From contig CAILVF010000045.1 of NCBI GenBank assembly GCA_903837605.1, forward strand, positions 39,386-103,385: a stretch of 64,000 nucleotides of DNA. The letters run 5' to 3'. Origin of the DNA: an uncultured Bacteroidales bacterium (GTDB taxonomy: Bacteria; Bacteroidota; Bacteroidia; Bacteroidales; FEN-979). The first letter of the stretch is position 1. Every line of letters begins with the position of its first letter. Shown here piece after piece: positions 26,624 to 35,965 of the stretch. The notes under the pieces were generated by a model that was given only the letters and a program-made list of their open reading frames with translations, searched no databases and was not told where the DNA came from. The position numbers were made by a program, and so were the translations under genes.

Positions 26624-28303
26624 ATGAAGCGGATTATCATCAGACCAAAGCAGGCATGCCGCCAGGCGGTTTTATTTTGCCTGGCTTTCTTTTTGATCGC
26701 GTCCTCCGCCCGGGCTTTTACGATTGTTGACGGGTATATGGACAAGCTTTCGTATCATCCCGGCGACACCGCCCTGGTCTACCTGAATTCATCCATCGTC
26801 ATCCCGAACTGGAAACTTTACCTTCTTGATGTTGAAGGGAACAGGAAGGATTCCGTTATAACCGACCTGATCCCCCAGGGGATCTCGAATCCCGAACCCT
26901 GGGTGAACGGGTTCGGCTATCACGTCACATTCGCCTATGTAATACCGGCCCATCTTCAAAGCGGCATCTACCAGTGGGAGAATAAAGTGTTTTTCATAGT
27001 AAAGAATCCTCAGAAAAATGCCGATATCACTATTATATATCCCAGCAACACTGAAGCCGCATACAACGAAGCGGGCGGCAAGGGGCTTTATGATTTCGAT
27101 TCCCCGGAGGGGCGGGCCCATACGGTAACCTTTCAAAGGCCTCTTTCAACATTTATAATTAATGATGTCAGGACTTACTGCAGGCGTTTTCTTCAATGGA
27201 TCCACAGCCTTGGCGGTTACAGTTTTCAATATATTGCCGACAATGACATGGATGATTACAGCGAGATCAGCAATTCAAAAATTATCGTTGTACCCGGGCA
27301 CAGTGAATACTGGTCAAGGAATGCAAGACAAAATCTCGATTCGTTTGTCAATTCGGGGAAGGACGCGATGATACTTTCCGGAAACACCATGTGGTGGCAG
27401 GTAAGATACAGCAATGACAGGACCAGGCTGATATGTTATAAGGATAAATGGCTGGATCCCGAACCCGACAGCCTAATGAAAACGATAAACTGGCCTGAAC
27501 CTTCACTGAATTATCCCTCGCTGACGAGTACAGGAGCCGATTTTATTCACGGGGCATACGGGATGAAACCTTACCATGGGTGGTATGGTTACAATATACT
27601 CCAGCCGGGCTCTCCCCTGCTTGAGGGAACCGGGCTTTCCTTCCATGATATTTTATCATGCCAGTCGATGGAGTATGACGCTACCTTATTTTATGGGATA
27701 GAGCCTAATGGCGACCCTATCCTTGACACCACCAGCCTGGGGTTTTGTAAAATTGAGCTGATAGGCTATGACTGGGGAAAAAGCATTTACTTCTACGGTC
27801 CGCAAAAAAGTTATGGAACATTTATTGCATTTAAAAAATATCCCACCTCGGGGAATGTCATCAATGTTGGTTTCACAAACTGGTGTGCAAGGAACGGAGG
27901 GCAGGGCGGAGCCGGGGGATTCGGGGGGAAAGACAGTTTAAAAATCAAAACGATCACAATGAATATGTTCAATAAGCTCCTTGCCGGGGAGAATATTTAT
28001 TCATCCCCCAAACCCGGTTGCACTACCGTGGGAATTGAACAGCTTACCACCGGGAAAGAAGATCTGTTTATTTTTCCCAATCCCGGCAGGGGTTCATTTC
28101 ATTTAAAAGGAGGATCGCTGCCTGGAGATGTTGTGCAGGTAGAAATTTACAACACATTGGGGTCCGTTGTTTTTGCTCAGGATCTCAACAAGAGGGATGC
28201 TTACGGCTTTGATGCTTCCTCCCTTGGGGATGGCATATATTTTTACCTGCTTAAAAATCCGCAGGGGGCTGTTGGGAAGGGGAAGATAATTATCGCTCAT
28301 TAA
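26624..28303 (+). CDS. T9SS-exported N,N-dimethylformamidase beta-like protein
   Basis: A 559-residue protein with an N-terminal signal segment (about residues 15-32), a ~100-residue beta-sandwich and a large domain that resembles the C-terminal part of the N,N-dimethylformamidase large subunit (VPGHSEYWSRNARQNLDSFVNSGKDAMILSGNTMWW around residues 225-260, later SCQSMEYDA and IELIGYDWG). The last ~75 residues form a type 9 secretion sorting domain (IFPNPGRGSFHL ... YFYLLKNPQGAVGKGKIII), so the product should be secreted or surface-bound. True formamidase activity is not established, because many secreted relatives have no known substrate. It is followed 6 bp later by a second T9SS cargo gene. 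Confidence 0.82.
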   Translation: MKRIIIRPKQACRQAVLFCLAFFLIASSARAFTIVDGYMDKLSYHPGDTALVYLNSSIVIPNWKLYLLDVEGNRKDSVITDLIPQGISNPEPWVNGFGYHVTFAYVIPAHLQSGIYQWENKVFFIVKNPQKNADITIIYPSNTEAAYNEAGGKGLYDFDSPEGRAHTVTFQRPLSTFIINDVRTYCRRFLQWIHSLGGYSFQYIADNDMDDYSEISNSKIIVVPGHSEYWSRNARQNLDSFVNSGKDAMILSGNTMWWQVRYSNDRTRLICYKDKWLDPEPDSLMKTINWPEPSLNYPSLTSTGADFIHGAYGMKPYHGWYGYNILQPGSPLLEGTGLSFHDILSCQSMEYDATLFYGIEPNGDPILDTTSLGFCKIELIGYDWGKSIYFYGPQKSYGTFIAFKKYPTSGNVINVGFTNWCARNGGQGGAGGFGGKDSLKIKTITMNMFNKLLAGENIYSSPKPGCTTVGIEQLTTGKEDLFIFPNPGRGSFHLKGGSLPGDVVQVEIYNTLGSVVFAQDLNKRDAYGFDASSLGDGIYFYLLKNPQGAVGKGKIIIAH

Positions 28304-28309
28304 AAATTC

Positions 28310-29701
28310 ATGCTGAAACAAAAGGTTTTCATACTTGCAATACTTTTTCCCATCCTGGCTTTTTCCCAGGCTGGCAGGGAGAGATCAGCACCCATGTCAT
28401 TTTTATGGAAGGTAGTCGGGCTCGAAGGGTTTTCATCAGGGCATGCGGCTTATATATCAATAAAGACCAATGCGGCAGGAAAACCGTATGTCGCTTACAA
28501 AGACTACGGGAACCTTGCGAAGGCGACTGTAATGACATTCAACGGCCAGCAATGGAGCCCGGCCGGCCTTGCCGGGTTTTCGGCCGGGGAAGTATGGTTT
28601 ACAAGCCTTGATGTCAGTTCTTCAGGGCAGGCGTTCGTTGCCTATGAAGATGCCGGGAACGCCTATAAAGCAACTGTAATGGCCTTAAACGACAGTTCAT
28701 GGGTTCCTGTCGGCACCCCCGGTTTTACCCAGGGGATTGCAAATTATACCTCTATCGCCCTGCCTCCCTCGGAACCGACCCACCCCTGCCTGGCCTTTAT
28801 GGATGGTTATCATTCCAATAAAGCTTCAGTCATGAAATTCAACGGGACCTCATGGGTATATCTTGGCTCTCCCGGTTTCTCGTCTGCTGAGGCAGATTTC
28901 ATCAGGCTTGCATTCAGCCCGTCAGGGGATCCTTATATTGCTTACCAGGATTATGGGAACTCGTTGAAAGCCACGGTCATGAAATTTAACGGAACAAGCT
29001 GGGAGGTTGTCGGGCAGGAAGGACTTTCGGAAGGACCTGCTCAATATATCGACCTTGAATTCAGCCCTGACGGTCTGCCTTATCTGGCGTACTGGGATGA
29101 AATTGCACAAGGGACTGTAAAAAAATTCGACGGGAGTGATTGGGTGAATGCCGGACAGGGGACCATATCCACCGGTGAAGTTCATTACCTGAGCCTGGCT
29201 TTTACGCCAAACGGCACGGCCTTTCTTTCATACATCGATATCGCTGCATATCATATCCCGAAGGTTTTAAAAGATAAGGCATACGGCTGGGAACCTGCCG
29301 ATACAGCTGGAGTTTCGACAGGCTGGGCCGATTACACAAGCCTTGCCTGCAGCCCGGCAGGGAAACTGTATGTGGCATTCGAGGATGGGGCATATTCCGA
29401 CCGGCTTACTGTCAAGATGCTGGATTCCCTGTACGTCGGGATATGGAACCAGGAACCTTCACACCTGGTCATATATCCCAACCCGGCTTCAAATTCAATC
29501 TGCATATCCCTTCCCAGGGAATACGGGATCCCCGAATACCTAGAAATATACTTGAGCACGGGGGCAAAGATCTTCTCATCATCGACCGGGGAAAGCAATA
29601 TTAACCTCGATATCCGTGATTATCCGCCGGGAATATATTTTGTCAGGATCAAAACCGGGAACAAAGAATACAGCGGAAAATTCTGCAGGATAAAGGAATA
29701 A
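28310..29701 (+). CDS. T9SS-exported repeat protein (beta-propeller-like)
   Basis: A 463-residue secreted protein with a signal peptide (residues 1-18 ending FSQAG), about seven ~50-residue repeats of the pattern G-F-S-x-G...YTSLA..P.G..Y.AY.D......VMKFNG.SW..VG, and a C-terminal T9SS sorting domain starting LVIYPNPASNSI. The repeat number and the beta-strand periodicity fit a seven-bladed propeller. Each repeat carries aromatic residues in S-W and a Y-x-A-Y/F-x-D motif. No catalytic residues are evident, so it may be a binding or scaffold protein acting with the preceding formamidase-like protein. A strong stem-loop terminator follows. Confidence 0.8.
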   Translation: MLKQKVFILAILFPILAFSQAGRERSAPMSFLWKVVGLEGFSSGHAAYISIKTNAAGKPYVAYKDYGNLAKATVMTFNGQQWSPAGLAGFSAGEVWFTSLDVSSSGQAFVAYEDAGNAYKATVMALNDSSWVPVGTPGFTQGIANYTSIALPPSEPTHPCLAFMDGYHSNKASVMKFNGTSWVYLGSPGFSSAEADFIRLAFSPSGDPYIAYQDYGNSLKATVMKFNGTSWEVVGQEGLSEGPAQYIDLEFSPDGLPYLAYWDEIAQGTVKKFDGSDWVNAGQGTISTGEVHYLSLAFTPNGTAFLSYIDIAAYHIPKVLKDKAYGWEPADTAGVSTGWADYTSLACSPAGKLYVAFEDGAYSDRLTVKMLDSLYVGIWNQEPSHLVIYPNPASNSICISLPREYGIPEYLEIYLSTGAKIFSSSTGESNINLDIRDYPPGIYFVRIKTGNKEYSGKFCRIKE

Positions 29702-29745
29702 GCGGTAAGGGGGGGAAAAGCCCTTATTCAGGCCCGGACATATAT

Positions 29746-29782
29746 AAAAAGAGACCGCCCATTTCCGGTCGGTCTCTTTTTT
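29746..29782. terminator. Bidirectional intrinsic terminator
   Basis: A 12-bp perfect stem (AAAAAGAGACCG and its complement) with a 12-base loop and flanking T/A runs lies between the plus-strand T9SS cargo gene and the minus-strand rho gene, able to stop transcription from either side. Confidence 0.85.
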
Positions 29783-29799
29783 AGTATTTAATTCAGAGT

Positions 29800-31698
29800 C
29801 TACCCGTTCATTGAGATCAGGAATTCCTCATTGGTATTCGTGAACTTCATCTGGTTTTTCAGGAACTCCATCGCTTCGAGGGGGTTCATATCGGCCAGGT
29901 GGTTTCTCAGGACCCAGATGCGGCCGAGAACATCCTTGTCGAGCAGGAGGTCTTCACGGCGTGTGCTGGAAGCAACGATATCCACAGCAGGCCAGATCCT
30001 CTTGTTGGAGAGTTTCCTGTCGAGCTGGAGTTCCATATTGCCAGTTCCCTTGAATTCTTCAAAGATCACTTCGTCCATCTTGGAACCGGTGTCGATAAGG
30101 GCCGTGGCGATGATGGTAAGCGATCCCCCGTTCTCGATCTGGCGGGCAGCTCCGAAGAAACGCTTGGGTTTCTGAAGGGCATTGGCTTCCACACCGCCCG
30201 AAAGGACCTTTCCCGAAGCAGGGGCAACGGTATTGTATGCCCTTGCAAGACGTGTTATCGAGTCGAGCAGGATAACCACATCATGGCCGCATTCAACAAG
30301 CCGTTTGGCTTTTTCAAGAACAATATTGGAGATACGTGCATGCCTGTCGGCCGGCTCGTCAAAGGTTGACGAGATGACCTCGGCTTTAACGCTTCTCTGC
30401 ATATCGGTAACTTCCTCGGGACGCTCGTCGATGAGAAGAACGATCATATATACATCGGGATGGTTGGCCGCAATGGCATTTGCAATTTCCTTGAGCAGAA
30501 CGGTCTTCCCGGTTTTTGGCTGTGCCACGATCAAACCGCGCTGGCCGAAACCAATGGGTGCGAACATATCTATAATACGGGTCGACATCGAATTCTCGGC
30601 ATGGCCCGTGAGTTTGAATTTCTTCATCGGGAAGAGAGGCGTGAGGAAATCAAAAGGTATCCTGTCGCGCACTTCCTCGGGGCTGCGCCCGTTGATCAGC
30701 TCAACCTTGATGAGTGGGAAATACTTTTCACCTTCTTTCGGCGGACGGATGGTTCCCCTTACCGAGTCACCTGTTTTCAGACCAAAAAGTTTGATCTGCG
30801 ACTGGGATACATATATATCGTCGGGTGAGTTCAGGTAATTGTAATCGGAAGAGCGGAGAAAACCGTAGCCGTCGGCCATGATCTCAAGAACGCCTTCGCT
30901 GGTAATGATACCTTCGAATTCCCAGGAATACTCTTCCTTCGGTTCCCTTGGTTCCCTGGCTTCCCTGGGTTCCCGCTGGTCCCTCTGCTGTTCTCTCGGT
31001 TCCCTTTGCTCCCTTTGGAACTTGCGCTGGAAATCCCTTCCGCGGCGTTCTTCCTGCGAAGCCTGGGTTTGATTTTCCTGGGCTGAACCGGGGGTTTCAG
31101 TAACCTCCGACTGGTTCTCAGGACCCGATGCAGGGGCCTCAGCCTTGGGCGCCTCATTGTTTGTCTCATTATATGATTCAAACAGGCTTAATGGCTCAGG
31201 AACAGGTACATATTCAAAACTTTCCGTAACCGGTTTTGCAGTTTCAGTTTTTGAGTCCCTGGGCTGGGATTCCGCTCCCGGCACACCCTGGTTCACGGGA
31301 CGGTCCTTGGGCGTGAAATTTCTTTTTTCCCTTGGAACGAAACCCGGTTTATCCTTGCGTACAAAGTTCGATTTCTCCCTGGGTACAAAATTTGGTTTTT
31401 CCTTGGCGACGAAAGCCGGCTTCTCACCCTGCGGCACAGCAGGTTTTTCAGCCTGGGGCACAACCGGCTTTTCAGGCTGGGGCAGATCGGTGTTTTTCTT
31501 TGGCCTTCCGCGGAAACGGCGTACCTGGTTTTGCTCCTGTTCGAGGATGTCCTGGGATGGATTGAGAGCCTGGTGATCGAGGATCTTATAGACCAGGTTC
31601 TGCTTCTCAAGTTTGTCTACTTTGGGAATATTCAACTGGCGTCCAATTTCCCTTAACTCGTTCAGCTCTTTGCTGTCGAGTGATATAATATCATACAT
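29800..31698 (-). CDS. rho: Transcription termination factor Rho with disordered N-terminal insertion
   Basis: A 632-residue hexameric RNA helicase. Residues 1-45 are the Rho N-terminal helical domain ([16 protein letters not shown]). Residues ~55-260 are low complexity: K/P/F-rich copies of a PREK.NFVPKDKP-type unit, then R/E/Q-rich REPREAREP units. The cold-shock RNA-binding domain follows ([20 protein letters not shown]), then the ATPase core with Walker A QPKTGKT (Lys398), [14 protein letters not shown] and [13 protein letters not shown]. The long insertion is usual in Bacteroidota, where such a segment has been linked to phase separation of Rho. The Walker A loop reads AQP where enteric Rho has APP. 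Confidence 0.95.
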   Translation of the reverse strand: MYDIISLDSKELNELREIGRQLNIPKVDKLEKQNLVYKILDHQALNPSQDILEQEQNQVRRFRGRPKKNTDLPQPEKPVVPQAEKPAVPQGEKPAFVAKEKPNFVPREKSNFVRKDKPGFVPREKRNFTPKDRPVNQGVPGAESQPRDSKTETAKPVTESFEYVPVPEPLSLFESYNETNNEAPKAEAPASGPENQSEVTETPGSAQENQTQASQEERRGRDFQRKFQREQREPREQQRDQREPREAREPREPKEEYSWEFEGIITSEGVLEIMADGYGFLRSSDYNYLNSPDDIYVSQSQIKLFGLKTGDSVRGTIRPPKEGEKYFPLIKVELINGRSPEEVRDRIPFDFLTPLFPMKKFKLTGHAENSMSTRIIDMFAPIGFGQRGLIVAQPKTGKTVLLKEIANAIAANHPDVYMIVLLIDERPEEVTDMQRSVKAEVISSTFDEPADRHARISNIVLEKAKRLVECGHDVVILLDSITRLARAYNTVAPASGKVLSGGVEANALQKPKRFFGAARQIENGGSLTIIATALIDTGSKMDEVIFEEFKGTGNMELQLDRKLSNKRIWPAVDIVASSTRREDLLLDKDVLGRIWVLRNHLADMNPLEAMEFLKNQMKFTNTNEEFLISMNG

Positions 31699-31902
31699 GT
31701 AAAAATGAATTTGGTTTTAGAATTACCATTAAATCAAATGGATGGAATTGTGTTTAAAGAATTGTTCCGTGAATAATAACGTATATGTCAGATGGGAACG
31801 ATATCGCGTACAAAGATACATATTAAATCACTAAAGTCAAAAAAAATACCTGATTTTACAAAAATTGCCGACCTTTGCAGGGTACATCAAATATGCACTT
31901 TT

Positions 31903-32379
31903 ATGATCCAACGTATTCAAAGCCTGTTTCTTGCCATCGCTGCAGCAGCTGCAGTACTGATGCTTTTCTTCCCTGTGGCCGATTTTTTAAGCGGAACCGA
32001 ACTCGGCAATTACAAACTCCTTGCCACCGGTCTCAAATGCATGGATCCCAACCCCAGGTTCCTGACCTCCTCCTGGTTCGGCTTTCCACTTACAGCCCTC
32101 ATCTCGGTGAACATCATACTCCCGATCCTTGTCCTGTTCCTGTACAGGAACCGCCAGCTTCAGATCAAAATACTGGCATTCAACATCCTGATCGCCATCG
32201 TCCTGATCATCGTGGTACTTATATATTACATCAGCTCTGTACAGAAACTCACAGGGATACAGCCGTCCTACCAGTTCGGGGCTTTCTGCCCGCTGATCAG
32301 CCTGGTCTTTCTCGTACTCGCCAACCGTTTCATCCGCAAGGATGAAAACCTGGTGAGGTCGGCCGACAGGCTCAGGTAA
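31903..32379 (+). CDS. DUF4293 membrane protein
   Basis: 158 residues from the ATG at 31903, beginning MIQRIQSLFLAIAAAAAVLMLFFPVADF. This is the usual start of DUF4293, a small four-helix inner-membrane family restricted to Bacteroidota. The upstream frame is open to 31792, but the extra 37 residues are basic and unlike the family. An extracytoplasmic loop (about residues 30-55) contains CMDPNPRFLTSSWFGFP. The function is unknown. It lies divergently from rho and tail to tail with the phosphodiesterase gene, 2 bp apart. Confidence 0.8.
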   Translation: MIQRIQSLFLAIAAAAAVLMLFFPVADFLSGTELGNYKLLATGLKCMDPNPRFLTSSWFGFPLTALISVNIILPILVLFLYRNRQLQIKILAFNILIAIVLIIVVLIYYISSVQKLTGIQPSYQFGAFCPLISLVFLVLANRFIRKDENLVRSADRLR

Positions 32380-32381
32380 GC

Positions 32382-32873
32382 TTACCTCGTAATATCCAGG
32401 ACCTCAAGGTCTTTCATATCTTTCCCCTCGATTTTCAGCCTCACGGCCGTTATGGAAACGTGCAGGCCATAGTTTCCTGCCGCTCCCGGGTTGATATGAA
32501 GAAGGGAATATTTTTGATCATAGATCACCTTCAGGATATGGGAATGCCCGCATACGAACAAGCCCGGTTTTTCCAGTTCAATTATTTTTTTTGACTGCGG
32601 ATGATATTTTCCCGGGTACCCTCCTATATGGGTTATGAGGACCTTCAGCTTTTCGGCATGGAACAACAACATCTCAGGGCATTCAGAACGCACCGCGGTT
32701 CCGTCGATGTTGCCGTAAACCGCCCTCAGCGGCCTGAACTTCTTCAATTCATCCAGCACTTCCGGAGAACCTATATCCCCTGCATGCCAGATCTCATCGC
32801 AAGCCGATAAAAAATCTTTTACTTTTGGAAGGAACCTGCCGTGGGTATCTGATATAATGCCGATGCGGATCAT
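32382..32873 (-). CDS. YfcE/MJ0936-type metallophosphoesterase
   Basis: 163 residues from the ATG at 32873; a TTG two codons upstream is less likely. The dimetal site motifs are present: GIISDTHGR, HAGDIGS, VYGNID, LITHIGGYPG and VCGHSHILK, then LLHINPGAAGNY. These small cytosolic enzymes cleave phosphodiesters such as cyclic nucleotides or bis-pNPP in vitro, and the physiological substrate is not known. The intergenic region behind the start carries two opposed heptamer arrays. Confidence 0.88.
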   Translation of the reverse strand: MIRIGIISDTHGRFLPKVKDFLSACDEIWHAGDIGSPEVLDELKKFRPLRAVYGNIDGTAVRSECPEMLLFHAEKLKVLITHIGGYPGKYHPQSKKIIELEKPGLFVCGHSHILKVIYDQKYSLLHINPGAAGNYGLHVSITAVRLKIEGKDMKDLEVLDITR

Positions 32874-32883
32874 GAGCAAATTT

Positions 32884-32911
32884 ACGATTTAGGAATTACG
32901 ATTTACGATTA
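32884..32911. repeat. Heptamer array, ACGATTT family
   Basis: Four 7-bp units: ACGATTT, AGGAATT, ACGATTT and ACGATTA. It is matched in the opposite orientation by units at 32972-33006, so the two arrays form an imperfect inverted repeat across the intergenic gap. Confidence 0.7.
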
Positions 32912-32971
32912 ATATCAACAATCCATCCTGAATTCGGGAAATCTTAAATATCTTCGTAAATTGAAAAATTA

Positions 32972-33006
32972 AATCGTAAATCGGGTTTCTTTAATCTTAA
33001 ATCCAT
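32972..33006. repeat. Heptamer array, AATCGTA family (inverted partner)
   Basis: Five units: AATCGTA, AATCGGG, TTTCTTT, AATCTTA and AATCCAT. AATCGTA is the reverse complement of a rotation of the unit at 32884. AATCTTA and AATCGTA also recur (as complements) at the edge of the 42.2-kb array. Confidence 0.6.
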
Positions 33007-33027
33007 TCAAGGTTGCAGGAAATACTA

Positions 33028-34356
33028 ATGATCGTTCTGGGCCTGATCCTTATAGCAGGATTCGTGATACTTTTTCTCAGGTTGAAACCCGGGGTTCAGG
33101 ATGATTCCACAGTAGCTGCCGAAGCCCTTCGCAAACAGGCTGAAGCATTGAATTCTGCCAAAATAACAGCCGAGGAGCGCAGCAGGATCCTGGAACAGCA
33201 GAACACGGCCATCCAGCAGCAATTAAAAGAAAAAGAAACCCTCATTAACGGCCTAAATTCCCAACTGTCGCGCAAAACCACCGAGAATGAAGGCCTGAAT
33301 GAAAAGCTGCTGAACCTGAAAAAAGACCTGGAAAGCCTGCAGGAGAATTTCAGGAATGAATTCAAGAACCTGGCTAATGACATCCTGGAGGAAAAAACCA
33401 AGAAATTCACCGAGCAGAACAGGACCAAACTCGATGAGATACTCAAGCCCCTGAGCGAGAAGATCAGGGAGTTTGAGAAGAAAGTTGAGGATACTTACGA
33501 CAAAGAATCCAAACAAAGGTTTTCGCTCGAAAAAGAGATAAAGAACCTGGCCGAACTCAACCAGCAGATCAGCAAGGAGGCAAACAACCTCACCCATGCG
33601 CTCAAGGGGCAGGCCAAGACGCAGGGGAACTGGGGTGAAATAATTCTTGAGAGCATACTTGAGAAATCAGGGCTGGTGCGCGACAGGGAATATTCTGTGC
33701 AGGCCAGCTATACCAATTCTGAAGGTAAACGCCTCCAGCCCGATGTCATCATAGCATATCCCGGTGACCGCAGCCTGGTAGTCGACTCCAAGGTCTCCCT
33801 CCTGGCTTATGAACGCTATGCCACCGCCGAGACCAAGGAAGAACAGGATAAGGCGCTTAAGGAACATATGCTCAGTGTTCGCAGCCACATCAACGACCTC
33901 AGCGGAAAGAACTACCAGGACCTGTACCAGCTGAAAAGCCTTGATTTTGTGATGCTGTTCATGCCCATAGAACCTGCGTACCTCATTGCACTCCAGGCAG
34001 AGCCAGATATCTGGCAGTTTGCATACGAGCGCAGGGTGCTGCTGATAAGCCCCACAAACCTCATCGCGGCCCTGAGGATGATTTCCAACCTGTGGAGGGT
34101 CGAAAACTATAATAAGAATGCAGTGGAGATCGCCAGGCAGAGCGCCGACCTGCTTGATAAATTTGTTGGTTTCCTTGAGGACCTGGAAGATGTAGGCCGG
34201 AAACTGGACTCGACCAGGCAGAGTTTCGATGCTTCAATGAACAAATTAAGCACGGGCAAGGGAAACCTTATCCGCCGTGCAGAAAAGATAAAAGAACTGG
34301 GGGCAAAGCCAACAAAGGATTTGCCTAAAAACCTGCTGGATAATGCCGATGAGTAA
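33028..34356 (+). CDS. rmuC: DNA recombination protein RmuC
   Basis: About 442 residues from the ATG at 33028; a TTG at 33013 would add five residues. One N-terminal membrane helix (residues 1-20) anchors a long coiled coil (about residues 35-190). The RmuC nuclease-like domain follows, with GNWGEIILESILEKSGLV, the PDVIIAYPGDRSLVVDSKVSL motif (PD-(D/E)XK-type D...DSK residues) and FMPIEPAYL. RmuC limits inversions at short inverted repeats in E. coli, which is notable beside the inverted heptamer arrays just upstream. It is followed at 20 bp by a nucleotidyltransferase gene. Confidence 0.93.
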   Translation: MIVLGLILIAGFVILFLRLKPGVQDDSTVAAEALRKQAEALNSAKITAEERSRILEQQNTAIQQQLKEKETLINGLNSQLSRKTTENEGLNEKLLNLKKDLESLQENFRNEFKNLANDILEEKTKKFTEQNRTKLDEILKPLSEKIREFEKKVEDTYDKESKQRFSLEKEIKNLAELNQQISKEANNLTHALKGQAKTQGNWGEIILESILEKSGLVRDREYSVQASYTNSEGKRLQPDVIIAYPGDRSLVVDSKVSLLAYERYATAETKEEQDKALKEHMLSVRSHINDLSGKNYQDLYQLKSLDFVMLFMPIEPAYLIALQAEPDIWQFAYERRVLLISPTNLIAALRMISNLWRVENYNKNAVEIARQSADLLDKFVGFLEDLEDVGRKLDSTRQSFDASMNKLSTGKGNLIRRAEKIKELGAKPTKDLPKNLLDNADE

Positions 34357-34375
34357 ATGATCTATACCTGATTCT

Positions 34376-34903
34376 ATGTTTCTTGAACTGTTAAAAACAA
34401 TCACTGAATTCCTTGAACAAAAGAAAATAGCATATATGGTCTCCGGCAGTCTTGCTGTAAATGTTTACAGCCTGCCACGGATGACAATGGATATTGATAT
34501 AGTTATTGAACTTAATGAAAACAACCTCAGCGATTTCCTCGCGATATTCAAATCGGGATACTATATCAATGAAGAAACAGTGCAATTGGAAATAACAAAA
34601 AAAGGGATGTTCAACGTGATCGACCACAAATCGGGATTAAAGGTTGATTTCATTATCAGGAAAGAAACAGAATACAGGAGACTGGAGTTTTCAAGGAAAC
34701 GACGCAAAATGATCGAACACGTTCCTGTGTGGATGGTTTCGGCGGAAGATCTGATCATTTCGAAAACAGAATGGATCCAGCAGCTTCAAAGCGATAAGCA
34801 AATGCAGGACATCAAAAACCTCATGTTGTTACCGGATCTCGATAAGGATTATATCCTGGCCTGGTTTCATAAACTAAATTTGAATACTTTTAATATCACT
34901 TGA
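34376..34903 (+). CDS. DUF6036-like nucleotidyltransferase
   Basis: A 175-residue minimal nucleotidyltransferase. YMVSGSLAVNVYSLPRMTMDIDIVIEL carries the GS...(x)DxD metal motif, and KVDFIIRK probably supplies the third acidic residue. ISAEDLIISK-like VSAEDLIISKTEW near the C-terminus is typical of the family. It is followed 6 bp later by an 89-residue acidic partner, a two-gene arrangement like known minimal nucleotidyltransferase toxin-antitoxin modules. No HEPN motif is visible in the partner, so that role is only inferred. Confidence 0.8.
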   Translation: MFLELLKTITEFLEQKKIAYMVSGSLAVNVYSLPRMTMDIDIVIELNENNLSDFLAIFKSGYYINEETVQLEITKKGMFNVIDHKSGLKVDFIIRKETEYRRLEFSRKRRKMIEHVPVWMVSAEDLIISKTEWIQQLQSDKQMQDIKNLMLLPDLDKDYILAWFHKLNLNTFNIT

Positions 34904-34909
34904 ATACCG

Positions 34910-35179
34910 GTGAACGATACATCAGAAGAAATTTTAAAGAAACAGATCGAAATCATTCTTTCTAAATCGGAGGAAGAGCGGTTTATGATAGGGGATGAAT
35001 TGTCGGCGTTCGGAAGAAGGGTTCTCGAGAGTTCATTACGGAATGAAAAACCGGGAATTTCTGAAACCGACCTGAAGCTCGAAGTTTTCAGGAGATGTTA
35101 TACCCAATTTTATTCTCCCGAACAATTGGAGCTGATAACAAAATCAATGAGAGAATTTATTATAAAATCACCCGGATAA
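34910..35179 (+). CDS. Small partner of the nucleotidyltransferase, unknown function
   Basis: 89 residues from a GTG at 34910, 6 bp after the nucleotidyltransferase stop. The protein is helical and charged, with SKSEEERFMIGDELSAFGRRV and a GISETDLKLEVFRRCY segment. I recall similar short proteins beside nucleotidyltransferases in other bacteria but know no function. It has no HEPN RX4-6H motif and no DNA-binding motif that I can see. It could be an antitoxin or regulatory subunit. Confidence 0.65.
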   Translation: MNDTSEEILKKQIEIILSKSEEERFMIGDELSAFGRRVLESSLRNEKPGISETDLKLEVFRRCYTQFYSPEQLELITKSMREFIIKSPG

Positions 35180-35218
35180 TATTTATGCCGGTGGGGGCTC
35201 ATTAACAAACAAAAAATA

Positions 35219-35965
35219 ATGCCAAAAGAACAATACATATACGGGATACGGCCGGCGATCGAAGCGATCAGGGCCGGCAAGCAGGTCGACAAACTTCTCA
35301 TCCAGAACGGGCTCAAGGGTCCGGGCTTCCACGAGCTGTTCGCACTGGTCAAAGAGGTCGAGATCCCATACCAGTTCGTGCCGGTTGAGAAGCTTAACAG
35401 GCAGTCGAAACAGAACCACCAGGGGGTGATAGCATATCTTACCGAGATCGTTTACCAGAAGCTCGAGGACCTCATTCCCTTTATTTTTGAACACGGGCGT
35501 ACACCCCTGATCCTTATCCTCGACCAGGTGACCGATGTGCGCAATGCCGGGGCGATTGCCCGTACGGCAGCCTGTTCTGGAGCCGACGCAATGGTGATCT
35601 CGGCCTTTGGTTCGGCCCAGCTCAATTCCGACGCGGTGAAAACCTCCGCAGGTGCTTTATACACCCTGCCCGTGGTGAGGTCGGCCAACCTTAAGGACAG
35701 CCTGAAATTCCTGAAGGAAAGCGGCTTGTCCATCGTCGCCGCAACCGAGAAGGCAGAGAAGAACTATACGGAGGCAAAGTTCACAGGCCCCCTGGCCATC
35801 ATCATGGGATCGGAAGACAGGGGCATTTCGGCGGAGTATCTTAAATTTGCCGATGAGCAGGTGAGCATCCCCATCATGGGCGATATTTCTTCTCTCAATG
35901 TTTCAGTGGCAGCAGGGGTCCTGCTGTACGAAGCGGTACGTCAACGCAACAACCTGGCCGAATGA
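35219..35965 (+). CDS. rlmB: 23S rRNA (guanosine-2'-O-)-methyltransferase RlmB
   Basis: A 248-residue SPOUT methyltransferase. An N-terminal L30-like substrate-binding domain (YIYGIRPAIEAIRAGKQVDKLL) precedes the knotted catalytic domain with the three SPOUT motifs: VRNAGAIARTAACSGADAM, IIMGSEDRGIS and IPIMGDISSLNVSVAAGVLLYE. It methylates a guanosine in domain V of 23S rRNA (G2251 in E. coli). Its stop codon overlaps the ATG of the next gene (ATGA), so the two are translationally coupled. Confidence 0.93.
   Translation: MPKEQYIYGIRPAIEAIRAGKQVDKLLIQNGLKGPGFHELFALVKEVEIPYQFVPVEKLNRQSKQNHQGVIAYLTEIVYQKLEDLIPFIFEHGRTPLILILDQVTDVRNAGAIARTAACSGADAMVISAFGSAQLNSDAVKTSAGALYTLPVVRSANLKDSLKFLKESGLSIVAATEKAEKNYTEAKFTGPLAIIMGSEDRGISAEYLKFADEQVSIPIMGDISSLNVSVAAGVLLYEAVRQRNNLAE

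Noticed and set aside
32592..32618. Resemblance of GACTGCGGATG...TTTTCCCG here to a segment near 56235
   Set aside because: One copy is inside a conserved metallophosphoesterase gene and the similarity is short, so it is not safely a repeat.
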